The notes below the pieces were generated by a model that did not search any database, had not been told where the DNA came from, and was given only the letters and a program-made list of their open reading frames with translations. This document shows, piece after piece, positions 43,801 to 51,825 of a stretch of DNA of 64,000 nucleotides (positions within the stretch are counted from its first letter, which is position 1; each line of letters starts with the position of its first letter). The stretch is from Phycisphaeraceae bacterium (GTDB taxonomy: Bacteria; Planctomycetota; Phycisphaerae; Phycisphaerales; UBA1924), in assembly GCA_007693965.1 (NCBI GenBank), contig RECQ01000052.1, forward strand, positions 51,967 to 115,966. The letters run 5' to 3'. The translations under genes were made by a program, and so were the position numbers.

Positions 43801-44234
43801 AACTCAATCAGCTCCAGCCGCGATTCCGATGCCCGTGTCAGCAGGTCCGCTGCCTCCTGCCGCTGCGCTGAAGAAGCTCCGTCGGAGCGGCGCACGGCGT
43901 GGGCGAGTCGGTCCGCCTCACGCAGGTCGCCGAGCCGAATGGCGAGCATGGCTCGCTGGATGTTCAGTTCATCCTGGTCGGCATTGCGAAGGCGACGGTC
44001 GATCGCGGTCATCAATTCAAAGGCCCGCTCACGCTCCAGTTCTTCGAGCTCATTGCGATCGAGCCCGCGAAGCAGGTGGCGCGCCTCGATGAGGCTCCCC
44101 TCGCGCAGCAACTCAGACGCTTCATCAAGGGCGAGCCGGGAGTGGTTCGCTCGGTCGGCTCCGGTCGTCGTCATCGCGCCCGCCGCCAGAAGTACAATGA
44201 GGCTGACGACGGATCGAGTTCTGTTCAACAACAT
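40830..44234 (-). CDS. Large secretin (type II/IV secretion or pilus outer-membrane channel)
   Basis: A 1134-residue secretin. After a signal segment (SVVSLIVLLAAGAMTTTGA) come about 450 residues of charged helical, TPR-like and coiled-coil sequence, then N-domains (NLNMDVDWDSL, IIQTNVDFEGW) and the C-terminal secretin domain with VPDKGTLLVGG, GVPVLSKLPIINRFF and EEQTLLILIKPTI. Ordinary GspD/PilQ proteins are 650-750 residues; the long N-terminal part is unusual. It could be the channel for the PilT/PilB-like genes at 20-22 kb, but no other pilus gene adjoins. GGAG precedes the ATG. Confidence 0.9.
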   Translation of the reverse strand: MLLNRTRSVVSLIVLLAAGAMTTTGADRANHSRLALDEASELLREGSLIEARHLLRGLDRNELEELERERAFELMTAIDRRLRNADQDELNIQRAMLAIRLGDLREADRLAHAVRRSDGASSAQRQEAADLLTRASESRLELIEFVGPAIEQAILDFENGMYPEAKAHLDSVHRSGVRLTTTQLRMLERTRDRIMQLEKTRGRPFEFQQISLGLLQPGTVTRREDPAADRPETMREEQPDEAAPDGADEDMFIQALRFDAQRLLAEADRAFEAGRYSEAMRRYSEVVAAPYREHLSNEEATQAESRMAEIRVRLQLDDADQLEELVRIREIMADQSRAEFDNFISEARQALSEGDTERARNLAAQARLRLADSRDLFSETEYSERLSRQQNLLQEIIAADEQIRQRQVETRERRLAQESQQAELRRQREIEDRINESLNRVRALQMEQKYQEALQIVDQILFLDPQHPTGLLLKDVLQDVVIFRDFELTQRAKSLSYSREFNEIQRSKILPRDLLEYPPDWPELSIRRGEPTAFAESPADRRMLAEIDSRRIPASFRDNTLEDVLEFVARVTNLNMDVDWDSLADIGVDRDALVTLNLQPMPVRIVLNRVLEKVSPDRFSRANWAVNDGLLVVASDQDLRKNTFIQLYDVRDMLFQIPSFTEFPALDLDSVLAQRRGGGAGGIFRDTDQQGGDRRTKEELKDALIEIIQTNVDFEGWRDNGGDTGIIQELNDNLIITNTARNHRAINGLLRQLREVRAIQINVEARFLVVTQDFFEQIGFDIDVIFNAQNSQFKDALAQQEEFGLVVTPQGGSGRTSLLPSNLIAPFFNQPASSQSANIDFTFQNPGAAPGTPALIGAEPVQFVVTRPDSTSMIPVQQNSNNLAQSLLGGSSFATDILSMSPAIGIAGTFLDDIQVDFLVEATQADRRNVVMTMPRLTFTNGHAANIFVTTQTAFVSDLAPVVGTNAVAFDPTVDVINTGFTLGVEGVVSADRRYVTLTLQTQLAELVSFAREEVSAQTGGGTQQGVPSGAVTSDIQLPIVQVTSLSTGATVPDKGTLLVGGQRLSSEVEVETGVPVLSKLPIINRFFTNRIQSKEEQTLLILIKPTILIQNEEEEKNFPGLLDSLQNRFDSGF

Positions 44235-44316
44235 GCCGGTTCTCCAGGCGACGTTTCGTGCTTCAGCCGGAGAGCTCGACAGCCCGCCCGGCCTTGTCTT
44301 GTGCTCAACATTCCCG

Positions 44317-44409
44317 TCAGGCTGCCCGCGTCGCGCGCATCTTCGATCGCTCCTCTGAGATCCTGAACTGAAGCGCAACATCCGTGCAGTACGGACAATC
44401 GGCGAACAT
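44317..44409 (-). CDS. Possible 30-residue CPYC small protein
   Basis: Starts MFADCPYCTDVALQ and ends at TGA. Its ATG follows a TATACG hexamer by exactly 6 nt, as in the other leaderless genes, and no Shine-Dalgarno is present. It lies in the 283-bp gap upstream of the secretin gene. The CPYC motif is redox- or metal-binding in other proteins. It may be a leader peptide or chance. Confidence 0.28.
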   Translation of the reverse strand: MFADCPYCTDVALQFRISEERSKMRATRAA

Positions 44410-44415
44410 ACCGCC

Positions 44416-44421
44416 CGTATA
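44416..44421 (-). promoter_or_regulatory. -10 candidate upstream of the CPYC ORF and secretin
   Basis: TATACG on the minus strand, 6 nt before the ATG of the 30-residue ORF and about 180 nt before the secretin start. It could serve both. Confidence 0.35.
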
Positions 44422-44517
44422 TTGGGGCCGCAAGCCGCGGGTGGTTCCAGAGAATGTGCCGATTCGCGCCGGAATGCGCCGAACGCAGTGATGCCCCCGA
44501 TGGGACATCCACCCCGA

Positions 44518-45750
44518 TCAGGCCCTCGCCATCGCGCCCATCGCCTCCGCCGACACCGGGCGCCGGTCCTGCATCATGCGCACGAAGGCGTCGAACAAAT
44601 ATCCAGCATCGTGCGGCCCCGGGCTTGCCTCCGGATGGTGCTGCACCGCGAAAATGGGCCGGTCAGGCGAACGGAATCCTGCCAGCGTGCCATCGTTCAG
44701 GTTGATGTGCGTCGCCTCGGCTCCGACCGCCTGCAGCGACTCCGGATCCACCGCGAATCCGTGATTCTGGCTGGTGATTTCGATCCGATCCGTCAGGCGG
44801 TTCTGGACGGGATGGTTCACGCCGCGGTGGCCGAACTTCAGCATGTAGGTCCGGGCCCCCAGCGACAGCGCCAGCAACTGGCAGCCGAGACAGATCCCGA
44901 AGGTCGGCGGCGGCTGGTCGGCCTCCGGGCCAACCAGGGCGCGGAGCGTGGCGATGGTCGACTCGACAGCAGCGGGATCGCCGGGGCCGTTGGAGATAAA
45001 AAGACCATCGAACTCGTTCGCATCAAACGCTTTACTGATTGTCTCCGCCGTTGTGTCGTGGGGAATGATGACGACTTCGCAGCCCCGTTCAACGAGGTGG
45101 CGGAGGATGTTGTGCTTGGCGCCGCAGTCGAGGGCCAGGACACGAAGGCGACGTGATGACTGGCCCCGTGGCTCTGCGGGCGAGAGGAGCGGTCGCCAGT
45201 CGCCCAGGGCCTCGGTCCAGGTCTGCCGGACCGAGCAGCCGACTTCGGGGACGAGGTTGCGGCCGGCCATCGAGGGGGCGGAGCGGGCCATCTCGACAAG
45301 TTCGGCGTCGCTAGGGCGAGAATCGTCCGTCAGCACGCCCTGCATCGCTCCCTCGGTGCGCAGACGCCGGGTCAGGGCGCGGGTGTCGACGCCCTCCAGA
45401 CCGAGGACGCCGGCGGCGTCGAGGTATGATCCGAGGTCAAGGGATGCACGGTGGTTCGAGTGTCGTCTCGCCAGCTCGCGCACGATGAAGCCGGCGACCT
45501 TGACACCCCCCGACTCCACATCCTCCTTGTTGACCCCGTAGACGCCGATCATCGGCGCCGTCATGGTGAGAATCTGCCCCGCATATGAGGGGTCGGTGAG
45601 CGCCTCCTGATACCCGGTCATGGCGGTGTTGAAGACGACCTCCGCCGAGGCCGAGAGGCCGCGGCCGACGGCGCCGAAGGCGCGACCATGAAAAATCGCT
45701 CCGTCCGAGAGGGCCAGTCGGCCCGACGCGCTGAATTCCGTAGCTCCCAT
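44518..45750 (-). CDS. carA: Carbamoyl-phosphate synthase small subunit
   Basis: Glutaminase subunit supplying ammonia to CarB for pyrimidines and arginine. The 410 residues have the N-terminal domain (LALSDGAIFHGRAFG, VVFNTAMTGYQEALTDPSYAG) and the class I amidotransferase domain with nucleophile Cys in GICLGCQLLALSLG and the His/Glu of HHPEASPGP. The start at 45750 has TAGACT 8 nt upstream; the open frame beyond lacks homology. carB is not in this window. It is divergent from priA. Confidence 0.96.
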   Translation of the reverse strand: MGATEFSASGRLALSDGAIFHGRAFGAVGRGLSASAEVVFNTAMTGYQEALTDPSYAGQILTMTAPMIGVYGVNKEDVESGGVKVAGFIVRELARRHSNHRASLDLGSYLDAAGVLGLEGVDTRALTRRLRTEGAMQGVLTDDSRPSDAELVEMARSAPSMAGRNLVPEVGCSVRQTWTEALGDWRPLLSPAEPRGQSSRRLRVLALDCGAKHNILRHLVERGCEVVIIPHDTTAETISKAFDANEFDGLFISNGPGDPAAVESTIATLRALVGPEADQPPPTFGICLGCQLLALSLGARTYMLKFGHRGVNHPVQNRLTDRIEITSQNHGFAVDPESLQAVGAEATHINLNDGTLAGFRSPDRPIFAVQHHPEASPGPHDAGYLFDAFVRMMQDRRPVSAEAMGAMARA

Positions 45751-45758
45751 GATCCGGG

Positions 45759-45764
45759 AGTCTA
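45759..45764 (-). promoter_or_regulatory. -10 element, carA
   Basis: TAGACT on the minus strand, 8 nt before the ATG. Close to the leaderless pattern; no Shine-Dalgarno sequence. Confidence 0.45.
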
Positions 45765-45990
45765 CACATCTCCATTCCGGACCATGCGCTGGTTTGCGGG
45801 CCTTGTCTGCGATTTTTCTCACAGTGTTACACCCTGAAATCCGGTTCTTTCACATACTTGGAATGGAGCAGGCCGCGAACGAATCCGATCAAGCGGCGTC
45901 CACGAAGTGGACCATGAACAGCATTTGTTGATTCGGGGCCGGCGAGGAGGAGCGTCGGCCCTGTCTCTTTTTGGGTTGGCGCCGGTTCGC

Positions 45991-45996
45991 TACGCT
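45991..45996 (+). promoter_or_regulatory. -10 element, leaderless priA
   Basis: TACGCT, 6 nt (CATCGC), then the GTG start. Confidence 0.48.
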
Positions 45997-46002
45997 CATC
46001 GC

Positions 46003-48309
46003 GTGGCAGAGCAGCTCTTCTCGTCGACGTCCGATCAACCGATGCGCTACGCCCGCATTGCGGTGGAGCGCGGCGTCGATCTTCCCGACGGGCTGACCTA
46101 CGCCGTTCCCGACTCGATGGCTGATTTGCGCATCGGGGAGCGCGTCGAGGCGCCGCTGGGCAGGGGAGACGCGGCGTCGCCGGGATTCGTCATCGATGTG
46201 AATGTCCAGCCCGATCTGGACCCGGCGCGCATCAAACCGCTCTCGCGCCGCACCGGCATGAGTCTGCCGCCGACGATGATCGACCTGGCCCGGTGGATCG
46301 CGCGGTACTACTGCGCGCCGCTGGGCATGACGCTCGCGGCCATGGCGCCGGCGGCGGTGCGCCGGGGCGTCGGGGGCGTGGTGCGCACGGAAGTCGAACC
46401 CACCGGCGCCGAGCCGATCGGGAAACTCCCCCCCGCGACGAAGGCGGCGTGGGAGGCGCTGCAGTCGTTCGACCTTGGTCGGTTTCCTTTGCCGCCCCGC
46501 GAGCTGGCGGATCATCTCGAGCTGCGCACCATCGGTCCGATCAACCGACTGATCGAAATCGGCGCACTGCGCTCGCTCAAAGTGCGTCGGGTGCGGGCTG
46601 CGTGGGCGGAGCACGCAGCGGAAGCAGACCGCGGCCTGGTGCTGACGCCCGATCAGCAGCGCATCGTGGATGCGATCGTTGCGAAGATCGGTTCATTCTC
46701 GGCGCATCTTGTGCGCGGCGTGACGGGCGCGGGAAAGACCGAGGTCTATCTGCGCATCCTGGAGCGGGTGATCGAACGCGGCGAGTGCGCCATCGTGCTG
46801 GTGCCGGAGATCAGCCTGACGCCGCAGACGGCGGGACGGTTCCTGGGGCGCCTCGCAAAGGAAGGCGTCGCGGTGCTGCACTCGGGCCTGACATCGGCGC
46901 AGCGCAATGCGCAATGGTCGTTGGTGAGCGATGGGCGGGTGCGGGTTGTGGTGGGGGCGCGCTCGGCGATCTTCGCGCCCTTCGCTCGCGAGCTCGGGCG
47001 CCCGGTGGGGCTGATCATCGTCGATGAAGAGCACGACGGCGCCTACAAGCAGGACCAGCTCCCACGCTACAACGCGCGCGATGTCGCGGTGAAGCGGGCC
47101 CAGCTCGAGGGGTGCCCGGTGGTGATGGGTTCGGCGTCGCCATCGCTGGAGTCGTGGCGGAACGCCAAGGAGGGGCGCTACACGCTGCACGAGCTGACCG
47201 AGCGCGCCGGCGGCGCCTTCATGCCGCGGGTCGAGGTGATCGACTTCGCCGAGGAGCGCCGAGCCCGGCCGTGGCGCGAGAACCGCGTGAGCCTCATCGG
47301 CCCGCGGATGGAGAAGGCGATCGGCAGGGCGCTCGACGCGGATGGGCAGGTGATTCTGCTCCTCAACCGGCGCGGCTACGCCAACTACATCTGCTGTCCG
47401 GACCACCGCTGCGGCTGGGTGATGACGTGCGACGACTGCGACGCCGCCACCGTCTACCACCGCGACAAGCGCCTGCCCGCCGGCGGCTACGTCCGCTGCC
47501 ACCACTGCCTGGCGCAGCAGCGCCTGCCCGCGGTGTGCCCGCGCTGCGGCAAGACTGTGAACACCTTCGGCATGGGCTCACAGCGTGTCGAGGAAGAGCT
47601 GGCGATGCGCTTCCCGCAGCTCGTGCCGGATGAGACGATGCTCCGCCTCGACAGCGACAATGTCACATCGGGGCGGCTGTGGAGCGAGCTGCTGCAGCGC
47701 TTCGGCTCGGGAGAAGTGAAGCTGCTGGTGGGAACGCAGATGATCGCCAAGGGGCTCGATTTCCCCAACGTGCGGCTGGTGGGCGTGGTGAACGCGGACA
47801 CCGCGATCAACCTGCCCGACTTCCGCTCCGCAGAGCGCACATTCCAGCTCATCAGCCAGGTGGCGGGACGTGCAGGGCGGTGCGCCGAGCGGCGGGGATA
47901 TGTGATCGTGCAGACGTTCTCTCCGGAGGCGCCGCCGATCCGCTACGCCGCAAATCATGACTATGTCGGCTTCGCCGATGAGGAGCTGGCGCTGCGCGAG
48001 CGGGCCGGGCTGCCTCCCGCGACGCGGATGGCGCGCATCGTGGTGCGTCACAAGGATCTGGTGAAGGCGACGGGGATGGCCCGCGCCGTCGCCGACGCCC
48101 TGCGCCGCGGCGCCGGGAGCGAGGTGCACATCCGCGGGCCCATGCCGTGCCCGATCAGCCGCATCTCGGGGCAGCATCGCATCGCGGTCGAGTTGATCGC
48201 GCGTTCGGCAGCGCCGATCCAGAGCGCCATCGCGCGGGCCCGCTCCGAGGGCGCCCTGCGCAGCGATGCGCACACGGCGGTGGATGTGGATCCGATCGCG
48301 TTGCTGTGA
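46003..48309 (+). CDS. priA: Primosomal replication protein N' (PriA helicase)
   Basis: Restarts stalled replication forks. The 768 residues have the PriA 3'BD region (RIAVERGVDLPDGLTYAVP), Walker A GVTGAGKTEVYL, the helicase box DEEHD, the zinc-binding Cys cluster (CCPDHRCGWVMTCDDC and CHHC...CPRCGK), and motif VI QVAGRAGR. The start is the GTG at 46003 (TACGCT-N6); the open frame extends upstream without homology. It is convergent with ilvA, only 12 bp apart. Confidence 0.95.
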   Translation: MAEQLFSSTSDQPMRYARIAVERGVDLPDGLTYAVPDSMADLRIGERVEAPLGRGDAASPGFVIDVNVQPDLDPARIKPLSRRTGMSLPPTMIDLARWIARYYCAPLGMTLAAMAPAAVRRGVGGVVRTEVEPTGAEPIGKLPPATKAAWEALQSFDLGRFPLPPRELADHLELRTIGPINRLIEIGALRSLKVRRVRAAWAEHAAEADRGLVLTPDQQRIVDAIVAKIGSFSAHLVRGVTGAGKTEVYLRILERVIERGECAIVLVPEISLTPQTAGRFLGRLAKEGVAVLHSGLTSAQRNAQWSLVSDGRVRVVVGARSAIFAPFARELGRPVGLIIVDEEHDGAYKQDQLPRYNARDVAVKRAQLEGCPVVMGSASPSLESWRNAKEGRYTLHELTERAGGAFMPRVEVIDFAEERRARPWRENRVSLIGPRMEKAIGRALDADGQVILLLNRRGYANYICCPDHRCGWVMTCDDCDAATVYHRDKRLPAGGYVRCHHCLAQQRLPAVCPRCGKTVNTFGMGSQRVEEELAMRFPQLVPDETMLRLDSDNVTSGRLWSELLQRFGSGEVKLLVGTQMIAKGLDFPNVRLVGVVNADTAINLPDFRSAERTFQLISQVAGRAGRCAERRGYVIVQTFSPEAPPIRYAANHDYVGFADEELALRERAGLPPATRMARIVVRHKDLVKATGMARAVADALRRGAGSEVHIRGPMPCPISRISGQHRIAVELIARSAAPIQSAIARARSEGALRSDAHTAVDVDPIALL

Positions 48310-48321
48310 ACTTTCGCGCGA

Positions 48322-49629
48322 TCAGCGTGCGGCCGCGCCTGTGTTCATCTCGTCGTTCTCGAGCTGGGCCCGTCCGTGCTCGAGACGGATCTCGAAGCCC
48401 TCCGCCTCCAGCGCCGCAAAGAGCTCCTGCACCTGCTCGGCGCCGGCGGTCTCGATGATGCAGCGGACGTCCACCGAGGCCAGGTCGGAGGTGGCGAAGG
48501 CGCGGTCGTGGCTGATCTCCTTCACGGAGGCGCCGATGCGGGCGATGGTCGCGGTGAGCCTGGCCAGGCCGCCGGGGCGGTCGCTGATGGTGGTGACGAA
48601 GCGGGTGAGGCGACCGTCGGCGGCGAGGCCGCGCTCGATGACGCGGCTGATCATGGCCGGGTCGATGTTGCCGCCGCAGAGGGGCAGGACGACCGTCTTG
48701 CCGCGCAGGTCGGGCATGGCGCCGCCGAGCAGGGGATCGGGGGAAGCCTTGGCGAGCATGGCGGCGACGCCCGCAGCGCCGGCGCCCTCGACGACCGACT
48801 TCTCGTACTCCAGCAGCCGGAGCACGGCGAGCGAGATGGACGACTCGTCCACAAGCGTCAACTCATCGACCAGCGGGTTGGCGGTTTCGAAGGCGTTGGC
48901 GCCGACGTTGGGTGTGGCCAGGCCGTCGGCGATGGTTTTGCCGACATCGAGGTCGACAGGGTGGCCGGCCTCGCGGGCGGCGTGGAAGGTGGCGGCCCGC
49001 TCCGGCTCCACGCCGATGATCTGCGTCTTCGGCGCCAGCTCCTTCACCGCCACGGCGATGCCTGCGATGAGCCCGGCGCCGCCGATGGGGACGACAACCG
49101 CGTCGGGATCGCGCCCGGTCTGCTCGCGGATCTGCTCGACGATCTCGATGCCCATGGTGCCCTGGCCGGCGATGACGGCGGGGTCGTCGTAGCCGTGGAC
49201 ATAGACCAGGCCGCGCTCCTTCACCAGTTCCTGCGCCTTGCCGTAGGCGTCGCGGAAGGTATCGCCGTGGGTCAGGACGGTGGCGCCGAGCTGGGCGCAG
49301 GCGGAGCGCTTCACCAGCGGGGCGAAACGGGGCATAACGACGGTCACGGGGATGCCGAGCTGCTTGCCGTGGTGGGCCATGCCCAGGGCGTGGTTGCCGG
49401 CGGAGGCGGCGACGACTCCGTTGCGGCGCTGCTGCTCGTCGAGGAGGAGCAGCGCGTTGCGGGCGCCGCGTTCCTTGAAGGAGCCGGTCCGCTGGAGGTT
49501 GTCCATTTTGACGTAGACGTCCGCGCCGGTGATCTCGGAAATCGGCTCGGAGAGCATGCAGGGGGTGCGGATGATCCCGTCGCGAATGCGGTCGCGGGCC
49601 GCGGTGATGTCGTCGTAACTGATGCGCAT
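48322..49629 (-). CDS. ilvA: Threonine dehydratase with ACT domain
   Basis: PLP enzyme that deaminates threonine to 2-oxobutyrate for isoleucine synthesis. The 435 residues hold the PLP-Lys motif TGSFKERGA (about residue 50), the SAGNHALGMA region, the Gly-rich phosphate loop GGAGL, and a C-terminal ACT domain (SDRPGGLARLTATIARIGAS). The ACT domain and 400-residue size fit the TdcB/IlvA short form. The start at 49629 has TAAAGT-N6 upstream. Confidence 0.92.
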   Translation of the reverse strand: MRISYDDITAARDRIRDGIIRTPCMLSEPISEITGADVYVKMDNLQRTGSFKERGARNALLLLDEQQRRNGVVAASAGNHALGMAHHGKQLGIPVTVVMPRFAPLVKRSACAQLGATVLTHGDTFRDAYGKAQELVKERGLVYVHGYDDPAVIAGQGTMGIEIVEQIREQTGRDPDAVVVPIGGAGLIAGIAVAVKELAPKTQIIGVEPERAATFHAAREAGHPVDLDVGKTIADGLATPNVGANAFETANPLVDELTLVDESSISLAVLRLLEYEKSVVEGAGAAGVAAMLAKASPDPLLGGAMPDLRGKTVVLPLCGGNIDPAMISRVIERGLAADGRLTRFVTTISDRPGGLARLTATIARIGASVKEISHDRAFATSDLASVDVRCIIETAGAEQVQELFAALEAEGFEIRLEHGRAQLENDEMNTGAAAR

Positions 49630-49635
49630 GGCGGC

Positions 49636-49641
49636 ACTTTA
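49636..49641 (-). promoter_or_regulatory. -10 element, leaderless ilvA
   Basis: TAAAGT on the minus strand, 6 nt (GCCGCC), then ATG. No Shine-Dalgarno sequence. Confidence 0.5.
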
Positions 49642-49721
49642 CAGGGGAGTCCGGGGACGGGCGGCGGGCGCGGCGGGTCGTCGCGAGGTGATCGGAGGTA
49701 ACATCGTGCGTCGCTTCACCC

Positions 49722-50600
49722 ATGCCCCGTCCACTGGTCATCCTGCCCGATCCTCCGCCGCCGCCGACGCCGATCGGTCTGATCGCCGGCGGCGGGCGCC
49801 TGCCGGTGCTGGTGGCGCGCGGGATGCGAGCCGCCGGGCACCCGGTCCGCGCCATCGGACTCAGCGGCCAGTACGACGGCGATCTGCCCGGTGAATGCGA
49901 CGACTTCAAGACCGTCGGGCTGTTGCGGCTGGGGGCGTGGGGGCGGACGCTGCGGCGCATGGGGGTCCGCCACGCCGTCATGGTGGGGCGGGTGGACAAG
50001 GCAAGCATGATGCATGATCCTCTGCGCTTCTTCCGGAGGATCCCCGACTGGCGGGCGGCGGTGATCTGGTACCGGCGGCTCCGCCACGACAAGCGATCGC
50101 ACGCCGTGCTCGGCGCCATCGCCGACGAGCTGGCGACTTTCGGAGTGGATCTCATCGACTCAACCGCGCACATCCCGGACCACCTCGCCTCCGTCGGGGT
50201 CATGACCACGCGCCAGCCGAACCCTGACCAGCAGGCGGACATTGAGTTCGCCTGGCCGCTCCTGATGGAGGCGCTGCGGCTGGACATCGGGCAGGCGATG
50301 GCGGTGCGGGAGCGCGATGTCATCGCCGTCGAGGCTGTGGAGGGGACGGACCGGATGATCGAGCGGGCCGGACAGCTCTGCCGCGCCACCGGCTGGACGC
50401 TGCTGAAGGCGGCCCGGATCGGGCACGACCGGCGCGCCGACGTGCCGACCGTCGGGGAGACGACCATTCGGAACCTGCACAAGGCGGGGGCGCGCTGCCT
50501 GGCGCTGGCGGCGGGGGACGTCATCCTGGTCGACAAGCAGGAGACGCTGGCGCTGGCGGACAAGCTCGGAGTGGCGGTGGTCGGGGTGCCGGAGGTCTGA
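49722..50600 (+). CDS. lpxI: UDP-2,3-diacylglucosamine pyrophosphatase LpxI
   Basis: Splits UDP-2,3-diacyl-GlcN to lipid X in lipid A synthesis, in bacteria that lack LpxH. The 292 residues show GLIAGGGRLPVLVARG near the N-terminus, HAVMVGRVDK, DLIDSTAHIPDHLA, and VEAVEGTDRMIERAG, all DUF1009/LpxI signatures. A proline run precedes the conserved region. Start at ATG 49722, divergent from ilvA with 92 bp between. With gmhA it shows that the organism makes LPS. Confidence 0.9.
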   Translation: MPRPLVILPDPPPPPTPIGLIAGGGRLPVLVARGMRAAGHPVRAIGLSGQYDGDLPGECDDFKTVGLLRLGAWGRTLRRMGVRHAVMVGRVDKASMMHDPLRFFRRIPDWRAAVIWYRRLRHDKRSHAVLGAIADELATFGVDLIDSTAHIPDHLASVGVMTTRQPNPDQQADIEFAWPLLMEALRLDIGQAMAVRERDVIAVEAVEGTDRMIERAGQLCRATGWTLLKAARIGHDRRADVPTVGETTIRNLHKAGARCLALAAGDVILVDKQETLALADKLGVAVVGVPEV

Positions 50601-50631
50601 AAAATTTCTTCAGACGCCCTCGCGAAATGCT

Positions 50632-50660
50632 TTGACTTTTCCGGCGAAAGAATATGCTTC
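50632..50660 (+). promoter_or_regulatory. Promoter of the small transcript at 50.7-50.97 kb
   Basis: TTTGAC, a spacer of 16 nt, and TATGCT, in a locally A+T-rich stretch directly after lpxI. It would start a transcript of about 300 nt ending at the strong terminator at 50934. Confidence 0.6.
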
Positions 50661-50779
50661 TGTGTGTTGGCTCTCGAGGTCGCACGCCGTCGCCCGAAGC
50701 GGCGCGGCTCCCGGACGCGTCGTCCGGCAGATCGCGGGTCGCCATCACCGTGAGGCCCTGCAACAGCAGGGAAAAAGCC

Positions 50780-50893
50780 ATGGCCGGAATGAAAGGCCAA
50801 AGCGGCAAGGGATCGGGCAAATCTTCATCCAGCAAGCCGGCGCCCCAGGGCAAGCCGGGCGCCAAGGGTGGGACATCGCCCCGGAAGCCGTGA
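50780..50893 (+). CDS. Small basic low-complexity protein (37 aa)
   Basis: A 37-residue ORF starting MAGMKGQSGKGSGKSSSSK and ending in SPRKP: only Gly, Ser, Lys, Pro, Gln, Ala, Met, Thr and Arg. AGGGA precedes the ATG. It has its own promoter at 50632 and a strong terminator after it, so the unit is transcribed alone. The leader of about 115 nt contains a small hairpin (CCGGAC...GTCCGG, about 50711-50727). It may be a nucleic-acid-binding peptide, or the unit may be a small RNA. Confidence 0.45.
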   Translation: MAGMKGQSGKGSGKSSSSKPAPQGKPGAKGGTSPRKP

Positions 50894-50933
50894 GTTCAAA
50901 CGGGCTTCATGAACCGATTCAGATGTGAGTTCC

Positions 50934-50972
50934 GCCGCCCCGCGCACAACCGCGCGGGGCGGCTTGTTTTTT
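50934..50972 (+). terminator. Strong Rho-independent terminator
   Basis: GCCGCCCCGCGC and GCGCGGGGCGGC form a perfect 12-bp stem with a 6-nt loop, followed by TTGTTTTTT. Confidence 0.93.
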
Positions 50973-50997
50973 GACGCCCGCGACCGATCATCAACGC

Positions 50998-51627
50998 ATG
51001 GACGACGCCGGCGCACACAGGCAATCTGAAGAACACGCGTTCGTCGGACGCGGCGGGCTGAAGCTTCAGCATGCGCTGGACACGTTCAAGCTTGATGTGC
51101 GTGGTTTCTCATGCGCCGACTTCGGCTGCAACATCGGCGGCTTCACCGACTGCCTGCTCCAGGCCGGCGCAGCGCATGTGTACGCCGTGGACACAGGGTA
51201 CGGGGCGCTGGCGTGGAAACTGCGGAACGATTCGCGTGTCACCGTGATGGAGCGCACCAACGCGCTGCATGCGCCCGCGCCGGAGGGCGGCGTGGATCTG
51301 GTGGTGATCGATCTGGCCTGGACGCCGCAGCGGCTGGCGGTCCCCGCGGCGCTCGGCTGGCTGAAAGACGACGAAGGCGCCCGAATCATCACACTCATCA
51401 AGCCGCACTACGAGGCGGAGAAGCTGGGCATGGGCGATCGTCTGCGCGACGGCGTGCTGGACGAGAGCGACGCGGAGACGGCGGCGCAGCGCGTGATCGA
51501 CGAGGCGCCGGCGTACGGGGCGGAGGCGATCGGCGTGACTCGGTCGCCGATCGTCGGAGGCGCGGGGAAGCGATCGAAGAAAGCGGGGGGGAACGCGGAG
51601 TGGCTGGGGCTGATGAGGCGAATGTGA
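50998..51627 (+). CDS. TlyA/FtsJ-like rRNA methyltransferase without S4 domain
   Basis: A 209-residue SAM methyltransferase. FVGRGGLKLQHALDTF and DFGCNIGGFTDCLLQAGA, then VYAVDTGYGALAWKLR and VMERTNA, match the TlyA family that methylates ribose in rRNA. TlyA normally has an N-terminal S4 RNA-binding domain of about 60 residues, which is missing. The 4th-motif region reads DLAWTPQRL in place of DVSFISL. The start is the ATG at 50998, after the terminator; no Shine-Dalgarno sequence is seen. Confidence 0.78.
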   Translation: MDDAGAHRQSEEHAFVGRGGLKLQHALDTFKLDVRGFSCADFGCNIGGFTDCLLQAGAAHVYAVDTGYGALAWKLRNDSRVTVMERTNALHAPAPEGGVDLVVIDLAWTPQRLAVPAALGWLKDDEGARIITLIKPHYEAEKLGMGDRLRDGVLDESDAETAAQRVIDEAPAYGAEAIGVTRSPIVGGAGKRSKKAGGNAEWLGLMRRM

Positions 51628-51726
51628 CTTCTCGTCCTTCAGGATGTGAACGCCGCCATCTTGTGCTCGACTCCGTGGCTGCAGAATGATTCGGCCGCTC
51701 CTGGCAGCGAACAGACAGCCGAAGAG

Positions 51727-51756
51727 GAGAGCTCGAGCCGATCGTCTCGAGCCTCC
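51727..51756. terminator. Candidate terminator between convergent genes
   Basis: GCTCGAG and CTCGAGC with an 8-nt loop, extended by GGAG/CTCC beyond one mismatch, in the 198-bp gap between the TlyA-like and PEP-CTERM genes. No T-run, so moderate. Confidence 0.4.
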
Positions 51757-51825
51757 CACTCCGGAGCGTCTTCAGCATGTTTGTGGTCATGCGGCGATGT
51801 GGAGTCTGCTCAGCAGTCGCACCCC

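Noticed and set aside
48863..50800. Minus-strand open frame of 645 codons
   Set aside because: Overlaps ilvA in another frame and lpxI in antisense; no recognisable motif.
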